The notes under the pieces were generated by a model. It did not search any database, was not told the DNA's origin, and saw only the letters and a program-made list of their open reading frames with translations. A program made the position numbers and the translations under genes. This document shows, one piece after another, positions 1-6,354 of a DNA stretch of 25,792 nt. The stretch comes from Bilamarchaeum sp050303335 (GTDB lineage Archaea > Micrarchaeota > Micrarchaeia > Anstonellales > Bilamarchaeaceae). The DNA is taken from contig JBNLBN010000018.1 of assembly GCA_050303335.1 (NCBI GenBank), forward strand, positions 1-25,792, in the 5' to 3' direction. Each line of letters starts with the position of its first letter. The stretch's first letter is position 1.

Positions 1-312
1 GAGACGGCATTCGCGATGACATGCGAGGTTACAGAAAGGGCGCTCTTCCTGAGCCGGAAAAAGCAGCTCGTAGTATGCGGAGGGGTTGCCCAGAACAAGC
101 GCCTTCAGGAAATGCTGATTGAAATGTGCAATGAAGATGATGCGGAATTCGGTGTCGCCGCAAACGAGTACAACCGTGACAACGGGGCGATGATAGCCTA
201 TGCAGGATCATTGCAGTACAAGCGCTTCGGCCCGATGGATCTATCAGAGTGCAATCCGATAACCAATTACCGGATCGACAGGATGAGGGAAGTCCTAAAA
301 GTCAGGAAATAA
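1..312 (+). CDS. kae1: Kae1 (tRNA N6-threonylcarbamoyladenosine synthesis, KEOPS subunit), 3' end only
   Basis: The reading frame is already open at base 1 and runs to TAA at 310-312, so about 103 C-terminal residues are present and the start lies outside the window. The opening residues ETAFAMTCEVTERAL, followed by VVCGGVAQNKRLQEML and the DNGAMIAYAG segment, match the ASKHA-fold C-terminal lobe of Kae1/TsaD. The aspartate of the DNGAM motif is a metal/ATP-site residue in this family. Kae1 transfers the threonylcarbamoyl group to A37 of ANN-decoding tRNAs within the KEOPS complex. The protein ends with VLKVRK and is not fused to the Bud32 kinase, unlike in some archaea. It converges on the dehydratase small-subunit gene with an 11-base overlap. 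Confidence 0.93.
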   Translation, partial: ETAFAMTCEVTERALFLSRKKQLVVCGGVAQNKRLQEMLIEMCNEDDAEFGVAANEYNRDNGAMIAYAGSLQYKRFGPMDLSECNPITNYRIDRMREVLKVRK

Positions 313-691
313 CGATACTACCTGAACTTCCATTCACTTCTATCTCTGTTCCATCCTCTATTGAAAGCACGTCCTCTTCAGGCTTGTCGACCATCGGGAT
401 CTTCGATATTATGGCCCCGACTGCAATTATCGGCTCTGCAGCGATGTTGATTATTGCAACAGGCGCATGGTTGTTCTTTACAAGCTGGAGCATGACATAT
501 GATCCGACAGTGGATCCCTTTCCGTTGGGGAATATCAATACCTTTCCGGTGACATCCTTTCCCTTGAGCGGATGGCCGTCCTCGATCACGATCCCTGTCT
601 TCGGATCGATTCCCCCGAGGAAGCTGATCGGCTCCTTGGATACAAGGGCCGGGCCCTTTCCTATTCCGCTTGCTATTGGACGGGCATTCAT
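302..691 (-). CDS. Phosphomevalonate dehydratase small subunit (aconitase X swivel domain, DUF126)
   Basis: Small subunit of the heterodimeric enzyme that dehydrates mevalonate 5-phosphate to trans-anhydromevalonate 5-phosphate in the archaeal mevalonate pathway. The protein is about 129 residues, the usual size for a stand-alone AcnX swivel domain. It shows the family segments GKGPALVSKEPISFLGGID, GKVLIFPNGKGSTVGSYVM and AAEPIIAVGAI. A GTG at 700 is in frame, but ATG at 691 is preferred because AGGTG at 698-702 sits exactly 6 nt before it. That choice leaves a 5-base gap after the large-subunit stop, so the two genes are translationally adjacent. It is the last gene of the five-gene ubiX-GT2-UbiD-AcnX operon, and its 3' end overlaps kae1 by 11 bases. 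Confidence 0.92.
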   Translation of the reverse strand: MNARPIASGIGKGPALVSKEPISFLGGIDPKTGIVIEDGHPLKGKDVTGKVLIFPNGKGSTVGSYVMLQLVKNNHAPVAIINIAAEPIIAVGAIISKIPMVDKPEEDVLSIEDGTEIEVNGSSGSIVIS

Positions 692-696
692 TTTTT

Positions 697-1869
697 TCAC
701 CTGAATAATATGTCCTCAAGGTCCCCGAAGGCGACCTTCTGCTTGCACATGTTCGGAAGGTACTTTGCAGCCTTTCCGGAATTTGTCCCAGTAATCTCCA
801 TCCCCATGTCCTCAAGGGGACATACGACCATGCAGGTATCAGCAACAACCCTGCCTCCGGCCTTTTCTATGATTTCGGTATACCCAAGCTCATCAGACTT
901 CTCCTTGGTTTTCCTTGCAGTGCAGACCCAGAAATTGCACGTCGGTTTCCTGTCCTTTACAAGCTCTGCCACCTCCTCGATCTCCTCGATCGAGCAGTGC
1001 GGACATCCAATAGTCACAAGCTGGGGCTTTTCCTTGCTGTCAAGCTGGTCCTTCATATCATCCAGCTGTTTCTGGTCAAATGTTATCTTTTCTGCATCCT
1101 CCGAAACTACGTATTCCGGAGTGATGCCCTTCACGTAATACAGCGGAACCGAGCCGGTCGAAGCCATTGAAGCGCCAAGCACCTTCAAATGGGGTTCCGT
1201 TGCCTTGTTTATTCCTGTAAATGCGGGAAGCCTGCGCTTCACGAGCTTTCCCACAGCATGCCCGAGCGCCCCAAAATCGGCATTGGTTTCAAGCCTGCAT
1301 TCTATCTCAACGATGATATCTGCAATCCTGTTCTCGTCCAGGTGAAGTCCGTATTCCGGCGTAACACCACAGATTCCTGCAGCAAGAGCAGACGGCCCAC
1401 CTTCCCTGTTTGTCCTTGCACCCAGGACTGAATTAGCAAATGAAACGGCACTGGATTCGGCCCATGCTATATGCTCTCCGAGTTTCGGCCTCTGGCCAAC
1501 GAAATAAGGCGTACATGTGCAGCTTTTCATTATCCCCATTGCCTGGTAAGCGATCAGGATCTCCTTCTGCTTCTTTGCAAAGTCCTCGGGTATCCCCATC
1601 TCCTTCCATTGCGCTATGTCCATTCCTGCCGGGTTGAGGAATGTCGGAACTCTCACCTTCGCGCCTTTCCTGACCAGGTCCTTCAGGTATTCAAGACCTG
1701 CGTCTCCTATCGTCTTGTAGGATACTCCAGAGACCTGGGCGCTTGCAACAGCTATCATCCTCTTGGCACCGTAAATCTTTCCAAGTGCAGTTAGTATCTC
1801 CATGGACTGCCTGGCTCCCTCGCCACTCTCGCCGTCAAGGATCTTCTGCTCTCTGTCGCTAAGAATCAT
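697..1869 (-). CDS. Phosphomevalonate dehydratase large (catalytic) subunit, aconitase X family (DUF521)
   Basis: Catalytic Fe-S subunit of phosphomevalonate dehydratase, about 390 residues, full length for the stand-alone AcnX catalytic subunit. Visible family features are the CTCTPYF motif (C117, C119, candidate cluster ligands), the substrate-site segment SSAVSFANSVLGARTNREGGP, a GCPHCS motif near residue 290 and DTCMVVCPLED near the C terminus. The start is placed at ATG 1869 rather than the in-frame GTG at 1872, because a TATA-like CTAATAAAC (1892-1900) is centred 27 nt upstream and no Shine-Dalgarno site is visible. The gene could therefore have its own promoter just behind the decarboxylase stop codon (1907-1909). 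The dehydratase role follows from family, small-subunit partner and neighbouring pathway genes; other AcnX enzymes act on cis-3-hydroxyproline, which nothing here suggests. Confidence 0.92.
   Translation of the reverse strand: MILSDREQKILDGESGEGARQSMEILTALGKIYGAKRMIAVASAQVSGVSYKTIGDAGLEYLKDLVRKGAKVRVPTFLNPAGMDIAQWKEMGIPEDFAKKQKEILIAYQAMGIMKSCTCTPYFVGQRPKLGEHIAWAESSAVSFANSVLGARTNREGGPSALAAGICGVTPEYGLHLDENRIADIIVEIECRLETNADFGALGHAVGKLVKRRLPAFTGINKATEPHLKVLGASMASTGSVPLYYVKGITPEYVVSEDAEKITFDQKQLDDMKDQLDSKEKPQLVTIGCPHCSIEEIEEVAELVKDRKPTCNFWVCTARKTKEKSDELGYTEIIEKAGGRVVADTCMVVCPLEDMGMEITGTNSGKAAKYLPNMCKQKVAFGDLEDILFR
698..702 (-). promoter_or_regulatory. Shine-Dalgarno site of the dehydratase small subunit
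   Basis: AGGTG lies 6 nt before ATG 691 and overlaps the stop codon of the large subunit, so the small subunit is translated by re-initiation. Confidence 0.7.
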
Positions 1870-1891
1870 CACATATATACTGGTACAAAAT

Positions 1892-1900
1892 GTTTATTAG
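1892..1900 (-). promoter_or_regulatory. TATA box inside the mevalonate operon, upstream of the dehydratase genes
   Basis: CTAATAAAC on the minus strand is centred 27 nt from the ATG at 1869, in the 37-base gap behind the decarboxylase stop. It implies that the two dehydratase subunits can be transcribed separately as a leaderless message. Inferred from sequence and spacing only. Confidence 0.45.
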
Positions 1901-1906
1901 GCTGAC

Positions 1907-3181
1907 CTAAATGTACTCATCAACATCGATCTTCTTCCATTCTGCTTTCTGGAAGTCATCCTTCCGTTCAAGGGGAACGGTCGCATCAAGGCCCATCTTC
2001 GTTGTCTTGTAGGTGTGCGGGTCTGCACTCGGATCGAGCGACGAACCCTTCTCGTTTTCCTTGAGCACCAGGTCCCTATCAGCCTGGAATCTTGTCGCAA
2101 CCGCCCATTCCACTTCTGAGGGGTTGTCTATGTCAATATCGTCATCGACAACAACACAGTGCTTGAGCGACTTGTGGCCCCTGAATGCTGCCTCGATCGC
2201 CTTCTTTCCGTCATCATCATTCTCTTTCTTTATCGAAACGACTGCATGGAGCCAGGAGCATCCTCCCGGGGTGATGTTTACTCCCCTGCACTTGCAGACC
2301 TCGTTAACGCTGTTGAATATGGTCGGCTCCCTTGGCATTCCCATGAGGACTTTGTGTTCAGGGCCTCCTGGCAGGAGCACATGGAACAAGGCATCGTTCC
2401 TGTGATACATTTTCGTGAGCTTTATCACCTGCTGCTTCCTCACGATATCGTAAGTGAGCGTCAGATCGATGAAAGGCCCTTCGTCATGCATCTCCTTTGT
2501 TATCTTTGCCTCGAATGCCATCTCGCATTCAGCCGGTACTTCAATACCGTTGGAAAGTCTTACTGTCTTCAATTCGGCAAGCGCATTTGCGTACTCAAGT
2601 TCGTCCTGCCCAAGTTTTGATGAGATTGCAGCGCAAAGAAGCACGTTGATCGGTGATCCTATGATGATAGCAACATCAAGCTCCCCTCCTGCCCTGTCAA
2701 TGAAATGCTTCAGGTGCCTGTCAAGTATCCTCGCAACCACCCTGTCCTTACCGATCACCATCATCCTGTGGAATGAAAGGTTCCGTCCAAGTTCCGGGTC
2801 ATTGGCAATTACTATTGCTGATGCGATGTACGGTCCGCCGTCCTTCTCAGCATGGACAGGAATTGGAAGCCTGTCAAGGTCCACTTCGCATTCGTTTTCG
2901 AGTACTGCACCATCCTCCACAAGTTCCGGCTTTTTCGGATTGTTCAATGCATAGACAAGCTTCGGAATCAGTTCCTCCTTGCTGCATCCGAGGCATCTGC
3001 AGACATTCTCCCGGTTGGGAAATACGTTGCATACGGCATCGAAATCACAGCCCTTTACTTCGGCCCGGATCGGCTTTTCGCCCGCAGCAACCAGAAGCCC
3101 GGCAAGATCCAGATCTTTCGAGATCTCTTTCCTGGTTCTGGCAATATCTATTTTTTTTATGAATTCACGAAATGTAGTCAT
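1907..3181 (-). CDS. UbiD-family decarboxylase, probable trans-anhydromevalonate 5-phosphate decarboxylase (AMPD)
   Basis: A 424-residue UbiD-fold decarboxylase. In the archaeal mevalonate pathway this enzyme uses prenylated FMN to convert trans-anhydromevalonate 5-phosphate to isopentenyl phosphate. Visible markers are the N-terminal UbiD start FREFIKKID, the NLSFHRM segment (134-140), AIIIGSPINVLLCAA (171-185) and EGPFID at 234-239. The last matches the EGPFGE site of fungal Fdc, whose two glutamates are catalytic; here the second is aspartate. The specific substrate is inferred from the operon: UbiX, which makes prFMN, lies upstream and both dehydratase subunits downstream. The ATG overlaps the glycosyltransferase stop as ATGA (3178-3181), indicating translational coupling. 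Other UbiD enzymes act on aromatic acids, but this context argues for AMPD. Confidence 0.92.
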   Translation of the reverse strand: MTTFREFIKKIDIARTRKEISKDLDLAGLLVAAGEKPIRAEVKGCDFDAVCNVFPNRENVCRCLGCSKEELIPKLVYALNNPKKPELVEDGAVLENECEVDLDRLPIPVHAEKDGGPYIASAIVIANDPELGRNLSFHRMMVIGKDRVVARILDRHLKHFIDRAGGELDVAIIIGSPINVLLCAAISSKLGQDELEYANALAELKTVRLSNGIEVPAECEMAFEAKITKEMHDEGPFIDLTLTYDIVRKQQVIKLTKMYHRNDALFHVLLPGGPEHKVLMGMPREPTIFNSVNEVCKCRGVNITPGGCSWLHAVVSIKKENDDDGKKAIEAAFRGHKSLKHCVVVDDDIDIDNPSEVEWAVATRFQADRDLVLKENEKGSSLDPSADPHTYKTTKMGLDATVPLERKDDFQKAEWKKIDVDEYI

Positions 3182-4311
3182 GCTTCCACTCCATACCTGA
3201 AGGTATCGATCTTCCTGATCGATCCCAATACAGTTCCCCTAATTGTCAATATAAGGGCAATTATTAAAGCAAATGGTATTGCAACGATAAATGCAGTTCC
3301 CCAGAAGATCCTGGAGGATATGCTCCTTGCCCTGAATATTATGAAATCTTTTCCGCTGTTCCTGACTGCAACACTTCTTGCAAGCAGCAGTGTGACTATG
3401 GCCCTGGTCATATCCCCGTCGATAATTATGTCCTTTCCGATGGTTTTCCAGAAAGGGTAGCCTTCATCGACAATGATCCCATCGATTTTCCCCTTCCCGA
3501 AGGCTTCGAAATGGTTCCTGCAGTTCCTGAAATCAACGGAGCTGGCGAGCCAGGCCTCTTCCAGGCAGTGGTTCAGGACCCCTCTTCTAACAGGGAAAAA
3601 AATCATGCCCGCAAGCAAATGGTATGCCATCGAAATCCATGTCCGGATCATCTTGCCATTCAGCATCCTCACCATGATGTCGTTCTTGCAGTAATACCTC
3701 TGCCGGTCATTTGCGCTGCATATGAAGAATGGCCTCTTCTGCGGATGTGATACCTCTTCATTTATCCTTGCTATATCGAACTTCCTTCTGACCCGCATGA
3801 GGAATTCCTGGTCAACCCCGCCCATAAAAAGAGGTAAGAAAGTGAATCCCACTTCTAAGAAAACTTCTGATCTGAATCCTCCGAAATGATGAAGCACTTC
3901 GATCCTTTCTAATCTCCCGTTATCAGATTCTTTTGGAAGCACCACATGGTTCTGCTCAAGTTCCTTCCGGATCGAATTTATCAGGCTCTTCGATTTCGGG
4001 ATGCAATCGTCATCAGCAAGAATGATCTTTTCGTAACCTTCCCTCATTGCAACCTTCTGACCCACGAAGAACGCCCCTGCAGGCCCAAGGTTCTCCTTTG
4101 TCCTGACATGGAGCATACTGGTATTCAAGAAGTCCTCCTTGTTCCCATAAACTGCAATGATATCAAATTCTCCCTCCTGATCAGAAATGTGATCTTCAAC
4201 TGCCTCAAGTTTTCTGATGTCTATGGTGGGGATTATCAGAGCAGTATCGCTTCGTCCCTTTCTTCGATCCTCTTCTTCATGAATCAGGGACTCAAGAGTC
4301 GGACTTTTCAC
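3178..4311 (-). CDS. GT2-type glycosyltransferase (GT-A fold) with C-terminal membrane helix
   Basis: A 377-residue protein with GT-A hallmarks: a first beta strand TALIIPTID (23-31), NLGPAGAFFVGQKVA (74-88), the metal-binding ADDD (99-102), GGVDQEF (164-170) as the acceptor-site ED-type motif, H189, and RQRYYCKND (203-211), resembling the YYxxRN segment of rhamnosyl/galactofuranosyl-transferase-like GT2 enzymes. A hydrophobic helix at about 336-357 suggests a membrane anchor. The start is a GTG at 4311, fixed by AGGTG at 4317-4321 with a 5-nt spacer; this gives a 20-base overlap with ubiX. The stop overlaps the decarboxylase start. The donor sugar and acceptor cannot be read from sequence. 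Its place between ubiX and the prFMN decarboxylase suggests a link to polyprenyl-phosphate use, which is inference. Confidence 0.82.
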   Translation of the reverse strand: MKSPTLESLIHEEEDRRKGRSDTALIIPTIDIRKLEAVEDHISDQEGEFDIIAVYGNKEDFLNTSMLHVRTKENLGPAGAFFVGQKVAMREGYEKIILADDDCIPKSKSLINSIRKELEQNHVVLPKESDNGRLERIEVLHHFGGFRSEVFLEVGFTFLPLFMGGVDQEFLMRVRRKFDIARINEEVSHPQKRPFFICSANDRQRYYCKNDIMVRMLNGKMIRTWISMAYHLLAGMIFFPVRRGVLNHCLEEAWLASSVDFRNCRNHFEAFGKGKIDGIIVDEGYPFWKTIGKDIIIDGDMTRAIVTLLLARSVAVRNSGKDFIIFRARSISSRIFWGTAFIVAIPFALIIALILTIRGTVLGSIRKIDTFRYGVEA

Positions 4312-4834
4312 TGGCCCACCTTTTCATCAGATTATGTTCCACGCCTGCATGGTCAAGGGCCCTTGCAACTACAAAATCTATCATATCGTCAACGCTTTTC
4401 GGCCTTCCGTAAAATCCGGGGGTCGCAGGAAGTACGACACCGCCAGCAAGAGTGACGCTTTCCATGTTCCTGATTGTTATCAGGGAATATGGCGTCTCCC
4501 TCAAAACGATAATCAGTTTTTTCCTTTCCTTCAACGCGACTTCAGCAGCCCTTGTGATGAGAGAACTTCCCACGCCGTGTGCAATCTCCCCTAAAGTCTT
4601 GAGTGAACACGGCACGATGATCACAGCATCAGGCGGGTTTGATCCTGAAGCATACGGACATGAGAAATCATATTCCCCGTAATCCCCATCAGGAAGTTTT
4701 GTCCCCTCATATTCAGCAACTTTTTTTGCCCCGGATGAAACTACGACGGCCACATCATGCCCTTCTATGGATTCCACTACCCTGCGTCCATATTCAAGTC
4801 CTGATGCCCCTGTTATGCATACAAGAATTCGCAT
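4292..4834 (-). CDS. ubiX: UbiX-family flavin prenyltransferase (prFMN synthase)
   Basis: UbiX joins a dimethylallyl group from dimethylallyl (pyro)phosphate to FMN, making the prFMN cofactor needed by the UbiD-type decarboxylase two genes downstream. The protein (180 residues, normal length) has the Rossmann start ILVCITGASG, the PCSLKTLGEIAHGVGSSLITRAAEVALKE segment spread over about residues 78-106, LRETPYS and the C-terminal PATPGFYGRPKSVDDMIDF region. The start is placed at the ATG at 4834 (MRILV) rather than the ATG at 4840, since the TATA box TTTAAAAA is centred 26-27 nt upstream and would give a leaderless transcript. This is the first gene of the minus-strand operon and overlaps the glycosyltransferase gene by 20 bases. 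Confidence 0.95.
   Translation of the reverse strand: MRILVCITGASGLEYGRRVVESIEGHDVAVVVSSGAKKVAEYEGTKLPDGDYGEYDFSCPYASGSNPPDAVIIVPCSLKTLGEIAHGVGSSLITRAAEVALKERKKLIIVLRETPYSLITIRNMESVTLAGGVVLPATPGFYGRPKSVDDMIDFVVARALDHAGVEHNLMKRWASEKSDS
4317..4321 (-). promoter_or_regulatory. Shine-Dalgarno site deciding the GTG start of the glycosyltransferase
   Basis: AGGTG on the minus strand lies 5 nt before the GTG at 4311, inside the ubiX coding region. It matches the archaeal anti-Shine-Dalgarno complement and supports the overlapping start. Confidence 0.7.
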
Positions 4835-4856
4835 AATCATGATTGGATTTTTTCTC

Positions 4857-4864
4857 TTTAAAAA
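4857..4864 (-). promoter_or_regulatory. TATA box of the ubiX-GT2-decarboxylase-dehydratase operon
   Basis: The minus strand reads TTTTTAAA here, centred 26-27 nt before the ATG at 4834, in the short gap behind the repeat-protein stop codon. A perfect 10-bp palindrome, AATCATGATT (4835-4844), covers the predicted transcription start. Confidence 0.55.
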
Positions 4865-4873
4865 GCGTTCGGA

Positions 4874-6292
4874 TCAGAGTCCGACCCCATATCTCTTCTT
4901 GAATGCAGCTGATCTCTGGAACAAAGCGCTTTGCCCTGCAGCTATTCCGCTTTTCCTCAGAAACGATGCCCGTGAAACCGTTTTTCTTGCCGACTGCATC
5001 CAGTTTTTCCCCATGCTGAGCATCTCTTCCTTGTCTCCTTCCGTAATTATCGCCATGACTCTTATCTTCCGGCCTGCATTATGTTCGCTTACTGTCAGCA
5101 TTGTCGGCGATGAAGTGACAATCCTTCTCGCCTCTTTCCTGCTGAAAGTTATTTCAAATCCATTCGGGAAAGCCCTTCTTTTTTCGAGATTTTCCAGTTT
5201 CGAATTAATGGTTTCTATTGAAATTCCGAGCAGCGAAGGATCCCCCATAACCAAGCGTCTGACATCATCCCTTGCAAACCCGTACGTTTCCAGATTCATC
5301 AATTTGGAGCTGATATTGTCCTCTGAGTTGCTGAAAACGGCAGTCGTCCTCAAGGCGATCCTCCTCACTTCTTCATCTCTGAATCCGTACCTCTCAAGAT
5401 TACCGAACTTTGACCTGATCGTTTCTACATCTGATCCAAGAACCTGGGGGCGGGCCATCACTAATTTCCTAACCTCCTCTTTGCTGAACCCATAGCCTTC
5501 AAGCAATGCCAGTTTTGAATTGATCGCTTTCTCAGAGTAGCTGAAAACCACATTCCCTCCAAGCGAGATCTTTCTGACTTCCTCCCTATTGAAGCCATAT
5601 CCTTCTAGATTCGCTACTCTTGACTCAATACTGCTCTTTGCCAAAGCAAGCACTGCGGGCCACGCCAGCACTATCTTTCTTACGTCAATTCTGCTGAAGC
5701 CATAATCTTCAAGGCAAGCAAGCTTTGAATTGATGCTTCCCGGCGAATTGCTCAAAACGGAAGGCGCAAAGGCAACTATTGAGCGGACCTCAGAACCTCT
5801 GAACCCATATCCTTCAAGGTTTCGAAGCTTCGAATTTACTCCTGCGCATGAATATTTGAGCGCGTTAGGCAACCTCCGCACGATCCCAATCACATCTGCG
5901 CCCGTAAAGCCATATTCCTCAAGGTTTCCGAGCTTGGCACTTATGTTTTTTCTGGAAAAACTGAGTATGGAAGGTTTATCAGAAATGATGCCTATTACAT
6001 CCTCTTTAGCAAACCCATACCCTTCAAGATCCTTAAGCTTGAGGTTTACCAGTTCTTCTGTTATGCTCATCAGGCCGGGCATTTCCATGGACATGCCTAT
6101 TGCCACGGATTTTCCAAACCCGTATGCTTCAAGATTCCGGAGCCTTGACCTGACCCGTTCTCCATCACTGAAGCTCCTCCTGTAATTATCGTTCGTTCCA
6201 ATTATGCGCAATAGTTCCCTTTCTGGAATACCGTATTCGACAAGCACGGCTAAGGCTCCTTCTGCATATGCTCCTGAATCAGCAGTATTCAT
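4874..6292 (-). CDS. mTERF-like alpha-solenoid protein with nine or more exact 35-residue repeats
   Basis: A 472-residue protein without signal peptide or membrane helix. The motif LExYGF recurs at L54, L89, L124, L159, L194, L229, L264, L299 and L334, with a degenerate copy at L369, always exactly 35 residues apart. Each unit reads approximately F-S-x-E-E-V-R-K-I-V-x-x-x-P-x-V-L-x-x-S, then I-N-S-K-L-x-N-L-E-x-Y-G. The P-x-(V/L)-L-x-x-S core and the trailing L-x-x-L-E-x-(Y/L)-G are the signature of mTERF motifs, helical repeats of organelle transcription and RNA factors. Helix 1 also lines up with TALE-type repeats. The N-terminal 50 residues contain a weak repeat (LVEYGIPERELLRI), and the last 60 are basic. 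Nucleic-acid binding is inferred from fold and charge; targets are unknown. The gene is monocistronic and divergent from the IPP-pathway kinase. Confidence 0.8.
   Translation of the reverse strand: MNTADSGAYAEGALAVLVEYGIPERELLRIIGTNDNYRRSFSDGERVRSRLRNLEAYGFGKSVAIGMSMEMPGLMSITEELVNLKLKDLEGYGFAKEDVIGIISDKPSILSFSRKNISAKLGNLEEYGFTGADVIGIVRRLPNALKYSCAGVNSKLRNLEGYGFRGSEVRSIVAFAPSVLSNSPGSINSKLACLEDYGFSRIDVRKIVLAWPAVLALAKSSIESRVANLEGYGFNREEVRKISLGGNVVFSYSEKAINSKLALLEGYGFSKEEVRKLVMARPQVLGSDVETIRSKFGNLERYGFRDEEVRRIALRTTAVFSNSEDNISSKLMNLETYGFARDDVRRLVMGDPSLLGISIETINSKLENLEKRRAFPNGFEITFSRKEARRIVTSSPTMLTVSEHNAGRKIRVMAIITEGDKEEMLSMGKNWMQSARKTVSRASFLRKSGIAAGQSALFQRSAAFKKRYGVGL
5174..6118 (-). repeat. Tandem 105-nt coding repeats (nine 35-residue units) of the mTERF-like protein
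   Basis: Nine consecutive 105-base units encode residues 59-373 with no insertion or deletion between units. A tenth, more divergent unit (residues about 383-413, TFSRKEARRIVTSSPTML) follows after a 10-residue insertion. Conserved positions are F1, V6, I/L9, P14, L17, S20, I24, S26, K27, L28, L31, E32, Y34 and G35; positions 11-13, 15 and 19 vary freely. Units 6 and 8 lack P14 and carry VF instead of VL or LL. Units 7 and 9 share VM at 10-11, P14 and LG at 17-18, giving a two-unit super-repeat. Confidence 0.9.
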
Positions 6293-6313
6293 AATAATAT
6301 ACTATTTACGACT

Positions 6314-6323
6314 CTTTATAAGG
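6314..6323 (-). promoter_or_regulatory. TATA box of the mTERF-like repeat gene
   Basis: CCTTATAAAG on the minus strand is centred 26 nt before the ATG at 6292, giving a leaderless transcript. The whole 62-base gap to the divergent kinase gene is taken up by the two promoters. Confidence 0.55.
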
Positions 6324-6331
6324 ATATTTAA
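6324..6331 (+). promoter_or_regulatory. TATA box of the isopentenyl phosphate kinase gene
   Basis: ATATTTAA is centred about 27 nt before the ATG at 6355, next to the divergent TATA box of the repeat gene. Confidence 0.5.
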
Positions 6332-6354
6332 TTCCTTTCTTCTATCATCTAAAC

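Noticed and set aside
249..704. Open frame of 151 codons on the plus strand
   Set aside because: It is antisense to the dehydratase small subunit, starts inside kae1, has low-complexity composition and no family resemblance.
378..848. Open frame of 156 codons on the minus strand
   Set aside because: It lies in the wrong frame across both dehydratase subunits and gives an Arg/Cys/Ser-rich sequence typical of a shadow frame.
2852..3460. Open frame of 202 codons on the plus strand
   Set aside because: It runs antisense across the decarboxylase and glycosyltransferase genes, both of which are clear families with linked starts and stops.
4835..4844. Palindrome AATCATGATT at the ubiX start as a regulatory operator
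   Set aside because: It overlaps codons and start signals, is isolated, and a 10-bp palindrome of this composition can occur by chance. It is only mentioned under the promoter.
4767..5495. Open frame of 242 codons with Ser/Leu-rich repeated segments on the plus strand
   Set aside because: It is the mirror of the 35-residue repeat gene. Its repeats arise from the opposite strand, while the sense frame gives a regular helical pattern and a proper promoter.
5174..6118. Possible CRISPR or non-coding satellite array
   Set aside because: The period is 105 bases with no short identical repeats and unique spacers. Differences between units respect the reading frame, so it is a protein repeat.
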